The notes under the pieces were generated by a model. It saw nothing but the letters and a program-made list of their open reading frames with translations, was not told where the DNA came from and ran no database searches. Below are positions 1 through 7,700 of a DNA stretch of 64,000 nt, in pieces. Source of the stretch: Firmicutes bacterium HGW-Firmicutes-9 (GTDB lineage Bacteria; Bacillota; Clostridia; Christensenellales; CAG-138); assembly GCA_002841395.1 (NCBI GenBank), contig PGZM01000007.1:1-64000 (forward strand). The letters are read 5' to 3'. The position numbers were made by a program, and so were the translations under genes. The first letter of the stretch is position 1; each line of letters begins with the position of its first letter.

Positions 1-123
1 CAAACCTTGATCCCAATCGCTGCTTAGAACAATATATTTACTAACATTGCTTCTGAACCATAAAACGGGGGCAGATCAACTGTTTTATTCGCAGTTACAA
101 AGCACTGTTAAAATGAAGCTTCT

Positions 124-297
124 CTACATTCCTTTGAGTAGATTGCCCAGCGCTAAGATGGTAAAGGCAATCAGCGCCCACCACACCGGCGCAAACAGGA
201 AGCTGAATGGAACGACTGCCATCAGAAGCGCCAGAATTGCAATGATGAGCGCGATAAAGAAGGTGATGTTCTGTGGTCTTGATAAATGTAATTGCAT
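124..297 (-). CDS. small two-helix membrane protein, 57 aa
   Basis: The 57-codon frame starts at an ATG behind a TTTTGGAGG ribosome site. It encodes a short polar N-terminus (MQLHLSRPQN), two hydrophobic helices of about 18 residues separated by a Pro/Trp turn (FAPVWWAL), and a short basic tail. No cysteines, histidine cluster or enzymatic motif is visible. It is the last gene of a minus-strand run with the two paralogous membrane proteins at 408-830 and 861-1028, beside general stress genes, so an envelope stress role is plausible by context only. I do not recognise a named family. The first 120 bases of the window, downstream of it, contain nothing I can support. Confidence 0.65.
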   Translation of the reverse strand: MQLHLSRPQNITFFIALIIAILALLMAVVPFSFLFAPVWWALIAFTILALGNLLKGM

Positions 298-407
298 GAT
301 GTTACCTCCAAAATTATGATAGAAATTTGAGTTGTTCAGTTGTAGTCAGTAGGCAAACGCTTACGCCGGGTATGATCCGTAACAACTGAATCGGAAAACG
401 AAAAACA

Positions 408-830
408 TCAGTTGCTTGCGTTTTGCTTTTGCTGCTCGTTTTGCTGCTTCTGTTGTTCGTTCTTCAGTCTCTGTTGCTCGTTCTCCTGCTTCTGCTTTTC
501 ATTCTGTTTCTGAAGTTGCTCGACCTCTTGTCTCTCCCGGTTTGCGTGATCCTGCTTCGTCTGATCGGCTTCTTTTTTTAACCGATCGTTTTCCTGCTTC
601 TGCTGATCAGCATTTTCCTTTGTTTTCTTCGCGAACACTTTCGCTTCTTGTTCCTGTTTACTGGTTCTCTTTGCGTAGATTCCGACAATCAAGCCCAGTA
701 TACCAAGAACGATCTCCCCGATATTCCAGTAGGCGGGATTGCTCTGAAACATTGGCACCATTCCCGTGATCCCAAGGACACCAATAAAGATGAGCGCCAA
801 CCCCATCAACACATTCGCTAGTTTAGTCAT
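408..830 (-). CDS. membrane protein with C-terminal Gln/Lys/Glu/Asn-rich coiled coil
   Basis: A 140-residue protein behind an AAGGAG ribosome site. Residues 1-55 form two transmembrane helices joined by a loop containing MVPMFQSNPAYWNIGEI. Residues 56-140 are extremely rich in Q, K, E and N and fall into heptad-like units (EQQKQQN, EQQKQNA), predicting a long soluble coiled coil. The N-terminal half is clearly paralogous to the 55-residue protein encoded just upstream at 861-1028 (same LGITxxxPMF ... GEIVLGxxGxxVG pattern). One copy has therefore gained a coiled-coil tail, or the other has lost it. Function is unknown; the tail suggests oligomerisation or a cytoplasmic tether. Confidence 0.75.
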   Translation of the reverse strand: MTKLANVLMGLALIFIGVLGITGMVPMFQSNPAYWNIGEIVLGILGLIVGIYAKRTSKQEQEAKVFAKKTKENADQQKQENDRLKKEADQTKQDHANRERQEVEQLQKQNEKQKQENEQQRLKNEQQKQQNEQQKQNASN

Positions 831-860
831 GGTTATAATCTCCTTTTTGATCTAGTTAAA

Positions 861-1028
861 TTAACTGCGGGAAAACACGCCGACGAGGACGCCAAATCCG
901 CCGAGCACAATCTCGCCGACATTCACGAAGCTCGGATCGGTTGCAAACATGGGAATTGTGTTTGTGATACCCAATATCCCCATTGCCAGAAAAACCAGGC
1001 CGAGTATCACGCTGATTGCTTTTGCCAT
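861..1028 (-). CDS. small two-helix membrane protein, paralogue of the coiled-coil protein
   Basis: A 55-residue protein with an ATG at 1028 preceded by GGGAGGAATTTTGA. It has two predicted transmembrane helices linked by the loop NTIPMFATDPSFVNVGEI, and ends FSRS. It matches residues 1-55 of the neighbour at 408-830 closely enough to indicate tandem duplication. It lies 30 bases upstream of that gene on the same strand and is probably co-transcribed with it. Function unknown. A longer overlapping frame at 856-1068 on this strand is a shadow, because the ribosome site and the paralogy both fit this frame. Confidence 0.75.
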   Translation of the reverse strand: MAKAISVILGLVFLAMGILGITNTIPMFATDPSFVNVGEIVLGGFGVLVGVFSRS

Positions 1029-1071
1029 TCAAAATTCCTCCCTTCTTTCGTTTTAGTTGTAAAATCAAACA

Positions 1072-2217
1072 CTAAAATCGGAAGATCGCCGCAAGACCTG
1101 TTTCACCCGGCATCCGATCCGCCGGGAGCACGATTACCTCTCCTTTGTGCTTCCAGACAGCATTCACGATTTGATCGATTAAATCTCCACGTTCCGGGTT
1201 GTCTGTGCTTCCAAATTCGAGTTTTCCCGATTCGGTGTTAAACTTGCCCGGTATGCTTTTATCCGCTTCCACAAACAAGGTTGCGATTCTGCCTTCAAAC
1301 GCGGCGCGTGCCACATCGATCCGTCTGTCGGATCCTGTGTGGTTCGATTTCGCGTTCTGGTAACGATCTACGCTTTCCATTTCTTTTTTCCGATAAATTG
1401 GCTCCATTTGTTCCCATGCTTGATCCGCCAGTTGATTCAAATCAATCGATTCATATGAAGACTCGATTCCATCCGCAATCATGTACGGGTTGCTGCTTAT
1501 CTTGCGAAACAAGCTTTGATGTTCGGTTAACGAAACAAGAATCAACGGCAGCTTCATCGGCTTTGAGTAACGTTCTAGAACGGTATGCTCAACATACCGG
1601 AAGAACTTTTCAATGTCCTTATCGATCGCATCTTTTCTTCCACCGTGTCCATGAAAGGTTGCAACGCCATCGCTTCCGCCGTAACGCCCATGGGTCAAAA
1701 ATCCCTCCGGGTGTTCTTCCCCAAGCACTTCTTCCATGCTTCTGGGAATATCAGCGTCAATCTCCAGTTTTTTTATGCCGTAACGATTTCCTTCATATAA
1801 AGAGAAACGGGTGCTGCTTAACCCTAGTAGGTGATAGGGTTGCGAAGACTGAAAATAGCGAATCAACGGTTTTATGTGAAAGCTCTCGGCGACAATCGCA
1901 GCACTTTCGACCGTGGTGTTGAGCAAATAAACGACGCAATCGTCCGGGGTGGCAAAAACCGCTAATCCATCCATGGTGTTCTGCCAAAACGGGGCGTCTT
2001 CTTTCAGCGCATGCAGCGGTTCCATGATCGATTTCACGGCTTCTTTTGATAGGCTTGGTTCAAGCGAGTCCTCCAGCTGCTGAAGCAGGTGCTTGAACAC
2101 AATAACGTCTTTCTGGTTTTCCGGGGCAAATCGGTGCGTTGGTTGATATAGAGAGATGCATGTTTCTGCCTCTGAAAAAATAATATCGTCCGGGAAATCT
2201 TTCGCTATTCTATACAT
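1072..2217 (-). CDS. baeRF-type (archaeo-eukaryotic release-factor-like) protein
   Basis: A 381-residue soluble protein. I chose the ATG at 2217, with AGGAGGGTCAACATC before it, over an upstream start at 2310 that would add 31 basic, low-quality residues. The layout fits the bacterial archaeo-eukaryotic release-factor families: an N-terminal helical region, the segment FWQNTMDGLAVFATPD followed by a predicted beta-rich domain, a His/Gly-rich loop (FHGHGG, residues ~205-225) and a C-terminal eRF1-domain-3-like half ending LPADRMPGETGLAAIFRF. These families are proposed to act on stalled ribosomes or in translation-linked stress; no member-specific activity can be read here. It sits at the head of the stress cassette, divergent from the gene at 2436. 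Confidence 0.65.
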   Translation of the reverse strand: MYRIAKDFPDDIIFSEAETCISLYQPTHRFAPENQKDVIVFKHLLQQLEDSLEPSLSKEAVKSIMEPLHALKEDAPFWQNTMDGLAVFATPDDCVVYLLNTTVESAAIVAESFHIKPLIRYFQSSQPYHLLGLSSTRFSLYEGNRYGIKKLEIDADIPRSMEEVLGEEHPEGFLTHGRYGGSDGVATFHGHGGRKDAIDKDIEKFFRYVEHTVLERYSKPMKLPLILVSLTEHQSLFRKISSNPYMIADGIESSYESIDLNQLADQAWEQMEPIYRKKEMESVDRYQNAKSNHTGSDRRIDVARAAFEGRIATLFVEADKSIPGKFNTESGKLEFGSTDNPERGDLIDQIVNAVWKHKGEVIVLPADRMPGETGLAAIFRF

Positions 2218-2435
2218 GATGTTGACCCTCCTGTAGTACTTGTTGATTAATCGCGTTGGCGAGCCGCCGAACGCACCTCGATCCATTTTCGTTTTCATTG
2301 ATCGATTCATATCGTTCTAATATGATGATAGCACTTTCCAAATGATTTGTATATTTATTATTATTTTTTGTTGTATTATTTTTATAATTATATTATGATG
2401 TCCTTAGCGCATCATATACGAAGGGATCGGTCAAC

Positions 2436-2993
2436 ATGAGAAGTTTCATCAAATGCAAGGTCTGTGGATTCATTGGTGTAGAAGGTACGATTCATCAGGT
2501 CTGTCCGGCCTGCGGCGCCTTGCTTTCGAGTTTTGAAAACTACGATTACGAAATAGGGGATAAACGGCTATCCAATCTCAAGATGCAGTTACACCCGATG
2601 CTCGTACACTTTCCTCAGAGCATCTCCATTCTCTCTTTTCTCGTTATCATTATCGCCTTTTTGATGAAGCGCGATACCAACAGCGAATGGATCCTGATCA
2701 CGAAGATTATCTCCATGATTCTGCCTTTCACCGTCATTGCCGCCATGGCCTCGGGCGTGTTTGATGCAAAAGCGCGGCTGAAGAACACGAACGGCAAGAT
2801 CCGAAAACAGAAGATTCAGATCGGCACGTTTTTTCTTGTTGTATCCGGTATTTCTGCGATACTGATCAATTACGAGGTATTCACCGCATTTGGTATCATC
2901 TCGATTCTATTACTCGGACTACTCAGTGTGTTATGCAGCATACTACTTGGCAGAAAGGGTGCGTCGTTATCATGCGTACTCATCCGCAACTAG
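2436..2993 (+). CDS. zinc-ribbon/rubredoxin-like domain fused to DUF2231 membrane domain
   Basis: The 185-residue product starts with a rubredoxin-like metal site: CKVCG at residues 7-11 and CPACG at 23-27, spaced as in short zinc ribbons or rubredoxin knuckles. This is followed by the hallmark HPMLVHFPQSI of DUF2231 membrane proteins (residues ~53-63) and four predicted transmembrane helices. DUF2231 proteins are thought to bind haem or a metal in the membrane and occur near redox and stress genes. A small Fe or Zn site on the same chain suggests electron transfer or redox sensing (inference). The C-terminus is short and polar. It is the first gene of a plus-strand stress run. Confidence 0.7.
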   Translation: MRSFIKCKVCGFIGVEGTIHQVCPACGALLSSFENYDYEIGDKRLSNLKMQLHPMLVHFPQSISILSFLVIIIAFLMKRDTNSEWILITKIISMILPFTVIAAMASGVFDAKARLKNTNGKIRKQKIQIGTFFLVVSGISAILINYEVFTAFGIISILLLGLLSVLCSILLGRKGASLSCVLIRN

Positions 2994-3046
2994 AACAGCA
3001 ACTTAACACAATCCATCATCGATCAAAAAACACAGGAGGTTTCCAA

Positions 3047-3340
3047 ATGAACGACTTTGAACGAAAACTGAACCGCACCAAAAACAAGGTGGCTGGTGTG
3101 ATAAAGCAAACCGCGGGTAAAATCACTGGCGACGACGTATTGGAACTAAAAGGGCGCATGCAATCTGCTGGCGCAGATTTGCAGAAGAAAACGGATGTTG
3201 ATGACGGAATTCGTCATGTAAAGCAGTCCGTCGAAAAAGGGAAGGCGCATGTCGAACAGAAATTCAACCAGGCGCAGCAGAGCGTCGCAAAAAAGATCAA
3301 CGATTCGCTCGACGAACGCCAACAGCACAAGCCGAAATAA
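3047..3340 (+). CDS. CsbD-family stress protein
   Basis: A 97-residue hydrophilic protein. The ATG at 3047 follows ACAGGAGGTTTCCAA; an in-frame upstream start near 2933 would overlap the preceding gene and lacks a good ribosome site. Residues 5-50 match the CsbD fold (KNKVAGVIKQTAGKITGDD, then LELKGRMQSAGADLQKK). CsbD proteins are abundant general stress proteins of four-helix type with no known enzymatic activity. The remaining half is a charged helical extension (SVEKGKAHVEQKFNQAQQ), longer than the usual ~65-residue CsbD. Neighbouring GlsB/YeaQ, dodecin and small membrane genes support a stress regulon. Confidence 0.85.
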   Translation: MNDFERKLNRTKNKVAGVIKQTAGKITGDDVLELKGRMQSAGADLQKKTDVDDGIRHVKQSVEKGKAHVEQKFNQAQQSVAKKINDSLDERQQHKPK

Positions 3341-3408
3341 TCACGCCGCAAATCAAGAAGAAGCGCAAATATAAATCGAGAACAAAATTGAACTAGGAGG
3401 ATTACAAA

Positions 3409-3669
3409 ATGGGTTGGATCGCATGGTTAATTTTAGGCGGCGTTGCCGGTTGGATCGCCAGCATGATCACAAGAAACAATAGCTCTATGGGGCTCTTCGG
3501 CAACATCCTTATCGGCATACTCGGCGCATTTGCCGGAAACTTTCTATTAAACCTGATCACAGGCAGCAGCTTAACCAGTTTCGGTTTCAACATCACTACT
3601 TTTATCATTGCCATTGGTGGTGCGATTGTACTGCTGCTGATCTTCAACTGGATTCGCAGACGGCGCTAA
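3409..3669 (+). CDS. GlsB/YeaQ/YmgE family stress-response membrane protein
   Basis: An 86-residue protein with three hydrophobic helices and the family signatures GGVAGWIAS near the N-terminus and GLFGNILIGILGAFAGNFL in the middle, ending in a basic IRRRR anchor. An AGGAGG ribosome site lies 9 bases before the ATG. Proteins of this family are small integral membrane proteins induced by stress; in enterococci GlsB is linked to bile and stress tolerance. It lies 68 bases downstream of the CsbD-type gene and 57 bases upstream of dodecin, so co-transcription is likely. Confidence 0.88.
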   Translation: MGWIAWLILGGVAGWIASMITRNNSSMGLFGNILIGILGAFAGNFLLNLITGSSLTSFGFNITTFIIAIGGAIVLLLIFNWIRRRR

Positions 3670-3726
3670 GCCCGCATATCGCATAAACAAGCTAGCCGCA
3701 TTTGCGGCAGAGAAAGAGGAAATCAT

Positions 3727-3930
3727 ATGTCAGTTGTAAAAATCATAGAACTATTGGCCGAATCGACGGAGAGCTGGGAAGCCGCAACACAAGCGGCTGT
3801 CAGCGAAGCCGCAAAAACAATCGAACATATCAAGAATGTGTATGTTCAGGACTTCAAGGCGTTTGTAGAGGACGGCAAGATCGTTCGCTACCGCGTGAAC
3901 GCGAAAATTTCTTTTGTCGTTCACGATTAA
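3727..3930 (+). CDS. dodecin family flavin-binding protein
   Basis: A 67-residue protein matching dodecin end to end: MSVVKIIELLAESTESWEAA at the start, the middle helix ending IKNVYVQDF, and the terminal strand VRYRVNAKISFVV. Dodecins form hollow dodecamers that store and buffer flavins. The flavin-stacking Trp and Gln of the family can be seen as W17 and Q41 (approximate numbering). A GAAAGAGGAAAT ribosome site precedes the ATG. Its place among stress genes fits a role in limiting damage from free flavin. Family assignment is secure; the bound ligand is not shown by sequence. Confidence 0.92.
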   Translation: MSVVKIIELLAESTESWEAATQAAVSEAAKTIEHIKNVYVQDFKAFVEDGKIVRYRVNAKISFVVHD

Positions 3931-3980
3931 CCTTCTATGCCTTCAATTTCCTACTTTTTGTTGAAAGGAGAGTGAGATAT

Positions 3981-4136
3981 ATGTTGATTATCATCATCAT
4001 ACTGGTTGTACTCTGGCTGTTTGGCGCGTTTGGCAACAGATGGTTTCCGCGGGCACCCAGGTTCGGTAGCTGGGTACATGTTCTGATCGCAATCGCAGCA
4101 GTTTTGCTGATATTAAAACTCCTGAATCTGATTTAA
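3981..4136 (+). CDS. Lmo0937-like small membrane protein, 51 aa
   Basis: A 51-residue protein with an ATG after GAAAGGAGAGTGAGATAT. It has two hydrophobic helices separated by a basic aromatic loop (GNRWFPRAPRFGSW). This matches a widespread group of tiny Gram-positive membrane proteins named after Listeria Lmo0937, often found beside CsbD and GlsB genes and under stress control. No catalytic residues. It is the last gene of the plus-strand cassette; a hairpin follows at 4175-4200. Confidence 0.75.
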   Translation: MLIIIIILVVLWLFGAFGNRWFPRAPRFGSWVHVLIAIAAVLLILKLLNLI

Positions 4137-4174
4137 AAAATCAAAGAGCAATCTACCATAATTCATCGATCAAT

Positions 4175-4200
4175 GAGCACTGTCTGTATCGGCAGTGCTC
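4175..4200 (+). terminator. hairpin after the stress cassette, possible terminator
   Basis: A perfect 8-bp stem (GAGCACTG / CAGTGCTC) with a 10-base loop lies 39 bases after the stop at 4136. No run of T follows, so a factor-independent terminator is only tentative. The rest of 4137-4368 is AT-rich and holds no gene I can support. Confidence 0.4.
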
Positions 4201-4368
4201 AACTTGGCGCCGGATTCCTTCTCATTACACGTTTCTCATCTAAACGAATTTGATATCATCTTACTTATCGTTATCCTCTGAAAAGAAAGTAACCGTGACT
4301 AAAATTCGCACACTTTCTCAATCCCCGGCACTCAAAACGAATAATCCATGAAATGATTTGTAATTCGT

Positions 4369-4397
4369 TTGACAGATCGCTTCATCCCATATAGAAT
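4369..4397 (+). promoter_or_regulatory. near-consensus sigma-A promoter for the orphan antitoxin
   Basis: TTGACA at 4369-4374 and TAGAAT at 4392-4397 are separated by exactly 17 bases. The antitoxin ATG lies 36 bases beyond the -10 box, with AAAGGG upstream of it. Confidence 0.8.
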
Positions 4398-4433
4398 TAC
4401 CAAGAGCGAAAAGAAAGGGTATGGACAACAGGC

Positions 4434-4682
4434 ATGAAAATTTCAACGCACGCCATCGTTTCCAACTCCGATATGATTAAAAGTTACAAAACTTGTCGTG
4501 AAAAAGCGGAACGATGCGGCAAGATTTTCGTACTGAAAAACAACCAGCCGGATGCTGTTCTGATCTCGGCTGGAGAGTATGAGAAGCTCTCCGCTATCAT
4601 CGAATATATCGATACGCTGGATGACGCAGAGCGCGCATTATTTATCGAAAAGATTCCAACGGTCATTGTTAAGATGGCTTAG
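4434..4682 (+). CDS. Phd/YefM-type antitoxin, no adjacent toxin
   Basis: An 82-residue protein of Phd/YefM type: an N-terminal MKISTHAIVSNSDMIKSYK strand-helix DNA-binding region, then GKIFVLKNNQPDAVLISAGE, the usual dimerisation strand pair, then EYEKLSAIIEYID leading into the toxin-binding helix. These proteins repress their own promoter and neutralise a Doc or RelE/YoeB toxin encoded next to them. No partner is present: the next gene is the convergent glucan synthase and the gap holds only a terminator. It is either a solitary regulator, a remnant of a broken pair, or acts on a distant toxin. It has its own strong promoter at 4369. Confidence 0.8.
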   Translation: MKISTHAIVSNSDMIKSYKTCREKAERCGKIFVLKNNQPDAVLISAGEYEKLSAIIEYIDTLDDAERALFIEKIPTVIVKMA

Positions 4683-4725
4683 CTCATATGTTCCCGGAAT
4701 AATTACCGGTCTGAACGACAAAAAT

Positions 4726-4757
4726 ACGGAGGCAATCGATTGCCTCCGTTATTTTTT
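4726..4757. terminator. bidirectional terminator between antitoxin and glucan synthase
   Basis: A perfect 12-bp self-complementary stem (ACGGAGGCAATC / GATTGCCTCCGT) lies between convergent genes. On the plus strand TTATTTTTTT follows; on the minus strand TATTTTTG follows. It can therefore end both transcripts. Confidence 0.9.
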
Positions 4758-4766
4758 TGCGGTCTG

Positions 4767-7700
4767 TTACCCCATCAACACTTCGATCTGGTGCTCCTTC
4801 CGATCATCTGTCAACAATACAGCCCCTTGCACGATAACGCCATCTAGCGTGATGCGAACGACACCGGACTGTACACGATGCGGATTTCGGACAAAGATAT
4901 GATACATCGTGTTCTGATGACGATAATGAACAACATATTCCTGCCAAGACGCCGGTATGCTCGGCTCAATCACAAGGGAGTCCCCTTCTTTTTGCATGCC
5001 GAGAATGGACTCCAGCCCCGCGCGATACAGCCATCCCGCAGCGCCCGTATACCAGGACCACCCGCCGCGGCCTGTATGCGGCCAGACGGCGTATACATCC
5101 GCTGCGAGGGTATATGGTTCCGCCTTATACTTCGCGTAGCCGCGGTAAGTGCTCGTGTGATGGATCGGATTGATCAGGTCATAAAGCGCAAGTGCTTTGT
5201 CGCCCTCGCCCAGCATCGCAAAGGCGATGATCGCCCATGCGGCGGCATGTGTATATTGCCCGCCGTTTTCGCGAACGCCCGGAACATAACCCTTGATATA
5301 TCCGGGCTCGCTCATGCCTTGATCAAACGGCGGTGTGAGCAGTTTGATGAGCCCGTCCTCGCGACTCACCAGATAGTCCTCCAACGCATGCATCGCTTTT
5401 TTCGCGCGTACGGCATCTCCTCCTCTGGATAGCACCGACCACGATTGGGCGATGGAGTCTATCTTGCAGTCCTGATTGTGAATGGAACCCAACGCCGATC
5501 CGTCGTCAAAATATGCGCGGCGGTACCATCCTCCATCCCAGGCATGCTCTTCAATATTCAAAAGCAACATTTTTCGTGTGTCCAGCAGCAGTCGCGTCGT
5601 ATCTTCGTCGCCCTGCTGTCTGCAGATCGGTGAGAACGCTTCCAGCACCTTGGATAAAAACCAGCCGAGCCAAACACTCTCGCCAAAGCCCTTCTCTCCG
5701 ACGGCGTTCATACCGTCGTTCCAGTCTCCGCCACCGATCAGCGGAAGCCCGTGTTCGCCGAATTGCAGCCCGCGGCGGATTGCGCGCATGCAGTGCTCGT
5801 ATAAGGTTGCACGTTCATTCGATTGCGCAGGCAGCTCATACCGCTCGCGTTCCAGCTCGCCAAGCGGCGCGCTCTCGAGAAACGCTATCTGCTCCTGCAG
5901 AATCGCGCGATCACCGCTGATGCGGATATACGCAGCGGTCACATATGGCAGCCAGAGGAAATCATCGGAAAACCGTGTGCGTACGCCGTTTCCCATCGGT
6001 TCGTGCCACCAGTGCTGCACATCTCCCTCGGTAAACTGATGCCTCGCGTGCAGCAAGATTTGCTCGCGCGCGAGTTCCGGTTTGGTCGCCACAACGGCGA
6101 GCACATCCTGCAGCTGATCCCGAAAACCAAACGCGCCGCCGGACTGATAAAATCCCGTGCGCGCCCAGAGTCGGGAGGCGATCACCTGATAGAGCAACCA
6201 CCCGTTTTGCAACAGATTCATGGCCGTATCCGGTGTTTCGACACGCACGCGTCCCAACGCTTCCTCCCATCCAGCGGTTACTGCCTCCAGCGCAAGGCGC
6301 GCCTTTTGTGCGTCAAGATATCGGTCGCTGACTTGCCCTACTTCATTCGCGTCGTTCGCGATGCCGAGCAGGAATACCACCGTTTTCTCTTCGCCCGGTT
6401 GCAGTTCCAGATCGATTTGCATCGCGCCGCATGGATCGAGACCAATTCCCAGCGTGCCAGAGAGCCGCTCGCGAACGAGGCATTCGGGAGCCTCCGGTCC
6501 GCCGCTTCCAAAGAACTCTTTGCGATCTCCCGTAACCGTGCGTACACGTTCCGAGCAATCCAGATAACAAACTCTGCCGGGGAAATTCTCGTTATACGGG
6601 TTCGTCATCAAGAGCACGCCGGATTCAGTGAGAGACGATTGCATGTGCATAGCTGTCGCCTGGTCGCTCACGCCCAGCACGGGGCGTAAATAATACGTCA
6701 CGCTGAGCCGTCTTGCCTGCCCGGTCGTGTTCTTCAGATCCAGATGACTGATCTTTACCGTATCTTCGACAGTGACGAATTGCGTCAGCGTCTGGGCAAT
6801 GCCTAGGCAGGTATGCGCAAATACGGAGTAGCCAAACCCATGCCGAACGTGATATGCGTTATGATCGCGAACCGGCAGCGCGGTAGGCGTAAACACCTGC
6901 CCCGTCTCCGTGTCGCAAATATAGATCGCTTCGCTAGGCGGATCGGAGACGGCGTCGTTCGACCATGGTGTCAGCCGGAACTCGTGGCTGTTTTCACACC
7001 ACGTATACCCCGATCCGGATTCGGAAACGATGAAACCGAATTTCGGGTTTGTAACAACGTTGATCCAAGGCGCAGGTGTGTTTTCGTGCTCCAGACGCAG
7101 ACAGTATTCCTTTCCGTCTGGTCGAAATCCGCCGATTCCGTTGTCATAAAGAAGGCTTGGCTCCTGTACGATTGCCGGCAAGTCAACGAGCGCATCCTTT
7201 GTCAATCGCATTCTGGCGGGCAGCTGATGCTCTCTTAATATCGAAAGCTGCGCTTCCATGCTCCCGTTGCCGCCTTGCAAGTAGATGCGAGAAGACGAGA
7301 TCAGCAGGGACATATCCTCGTCTGACAAGTCTTTCCGGTTCAGCAGAACCACATCATCCGTGCAGAGGTCCTCCGTATAACGCCGATGGGATTCGACGAT
7401 TCCCGTTACGAGGTCGCGCAGCGGCGAGAGATAGGAATGCTCTTCGTTGACCACCACGACCAAATCAACGCTGACATCCATGATGCCCCAGTATTCATAT
7501 GCCTTGATCGCCTCGTGCAGCAGTGAAACCTGCGTTTCCGTCTTGAGCTCCACCAACAATATCGGCAAGTCTCCCGAGATGCTGTATCGCCAGAGCGCGG
7601 ATTGCCCGCGGTGGTTAAGCGCAATCTGGTCGCTGTATGTTCTGCGCAACGGACTTAAGAAGAGAATATGCGAAAGCATATTGAGATAGAGCACGATATC

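Noticed and set aside
1-123. Possible end of a gene entering from the left
   Set aside because: A few codons before a TAG at about 25-27 are too short to judge.
335-390. Inverted repeat TTCAGTTGT / ACAACTGAA downstream of the coiled-coil gene
   Set aside because: The loop is 38 bases and no T-run follows, so it is not a convincing terminator or operator.
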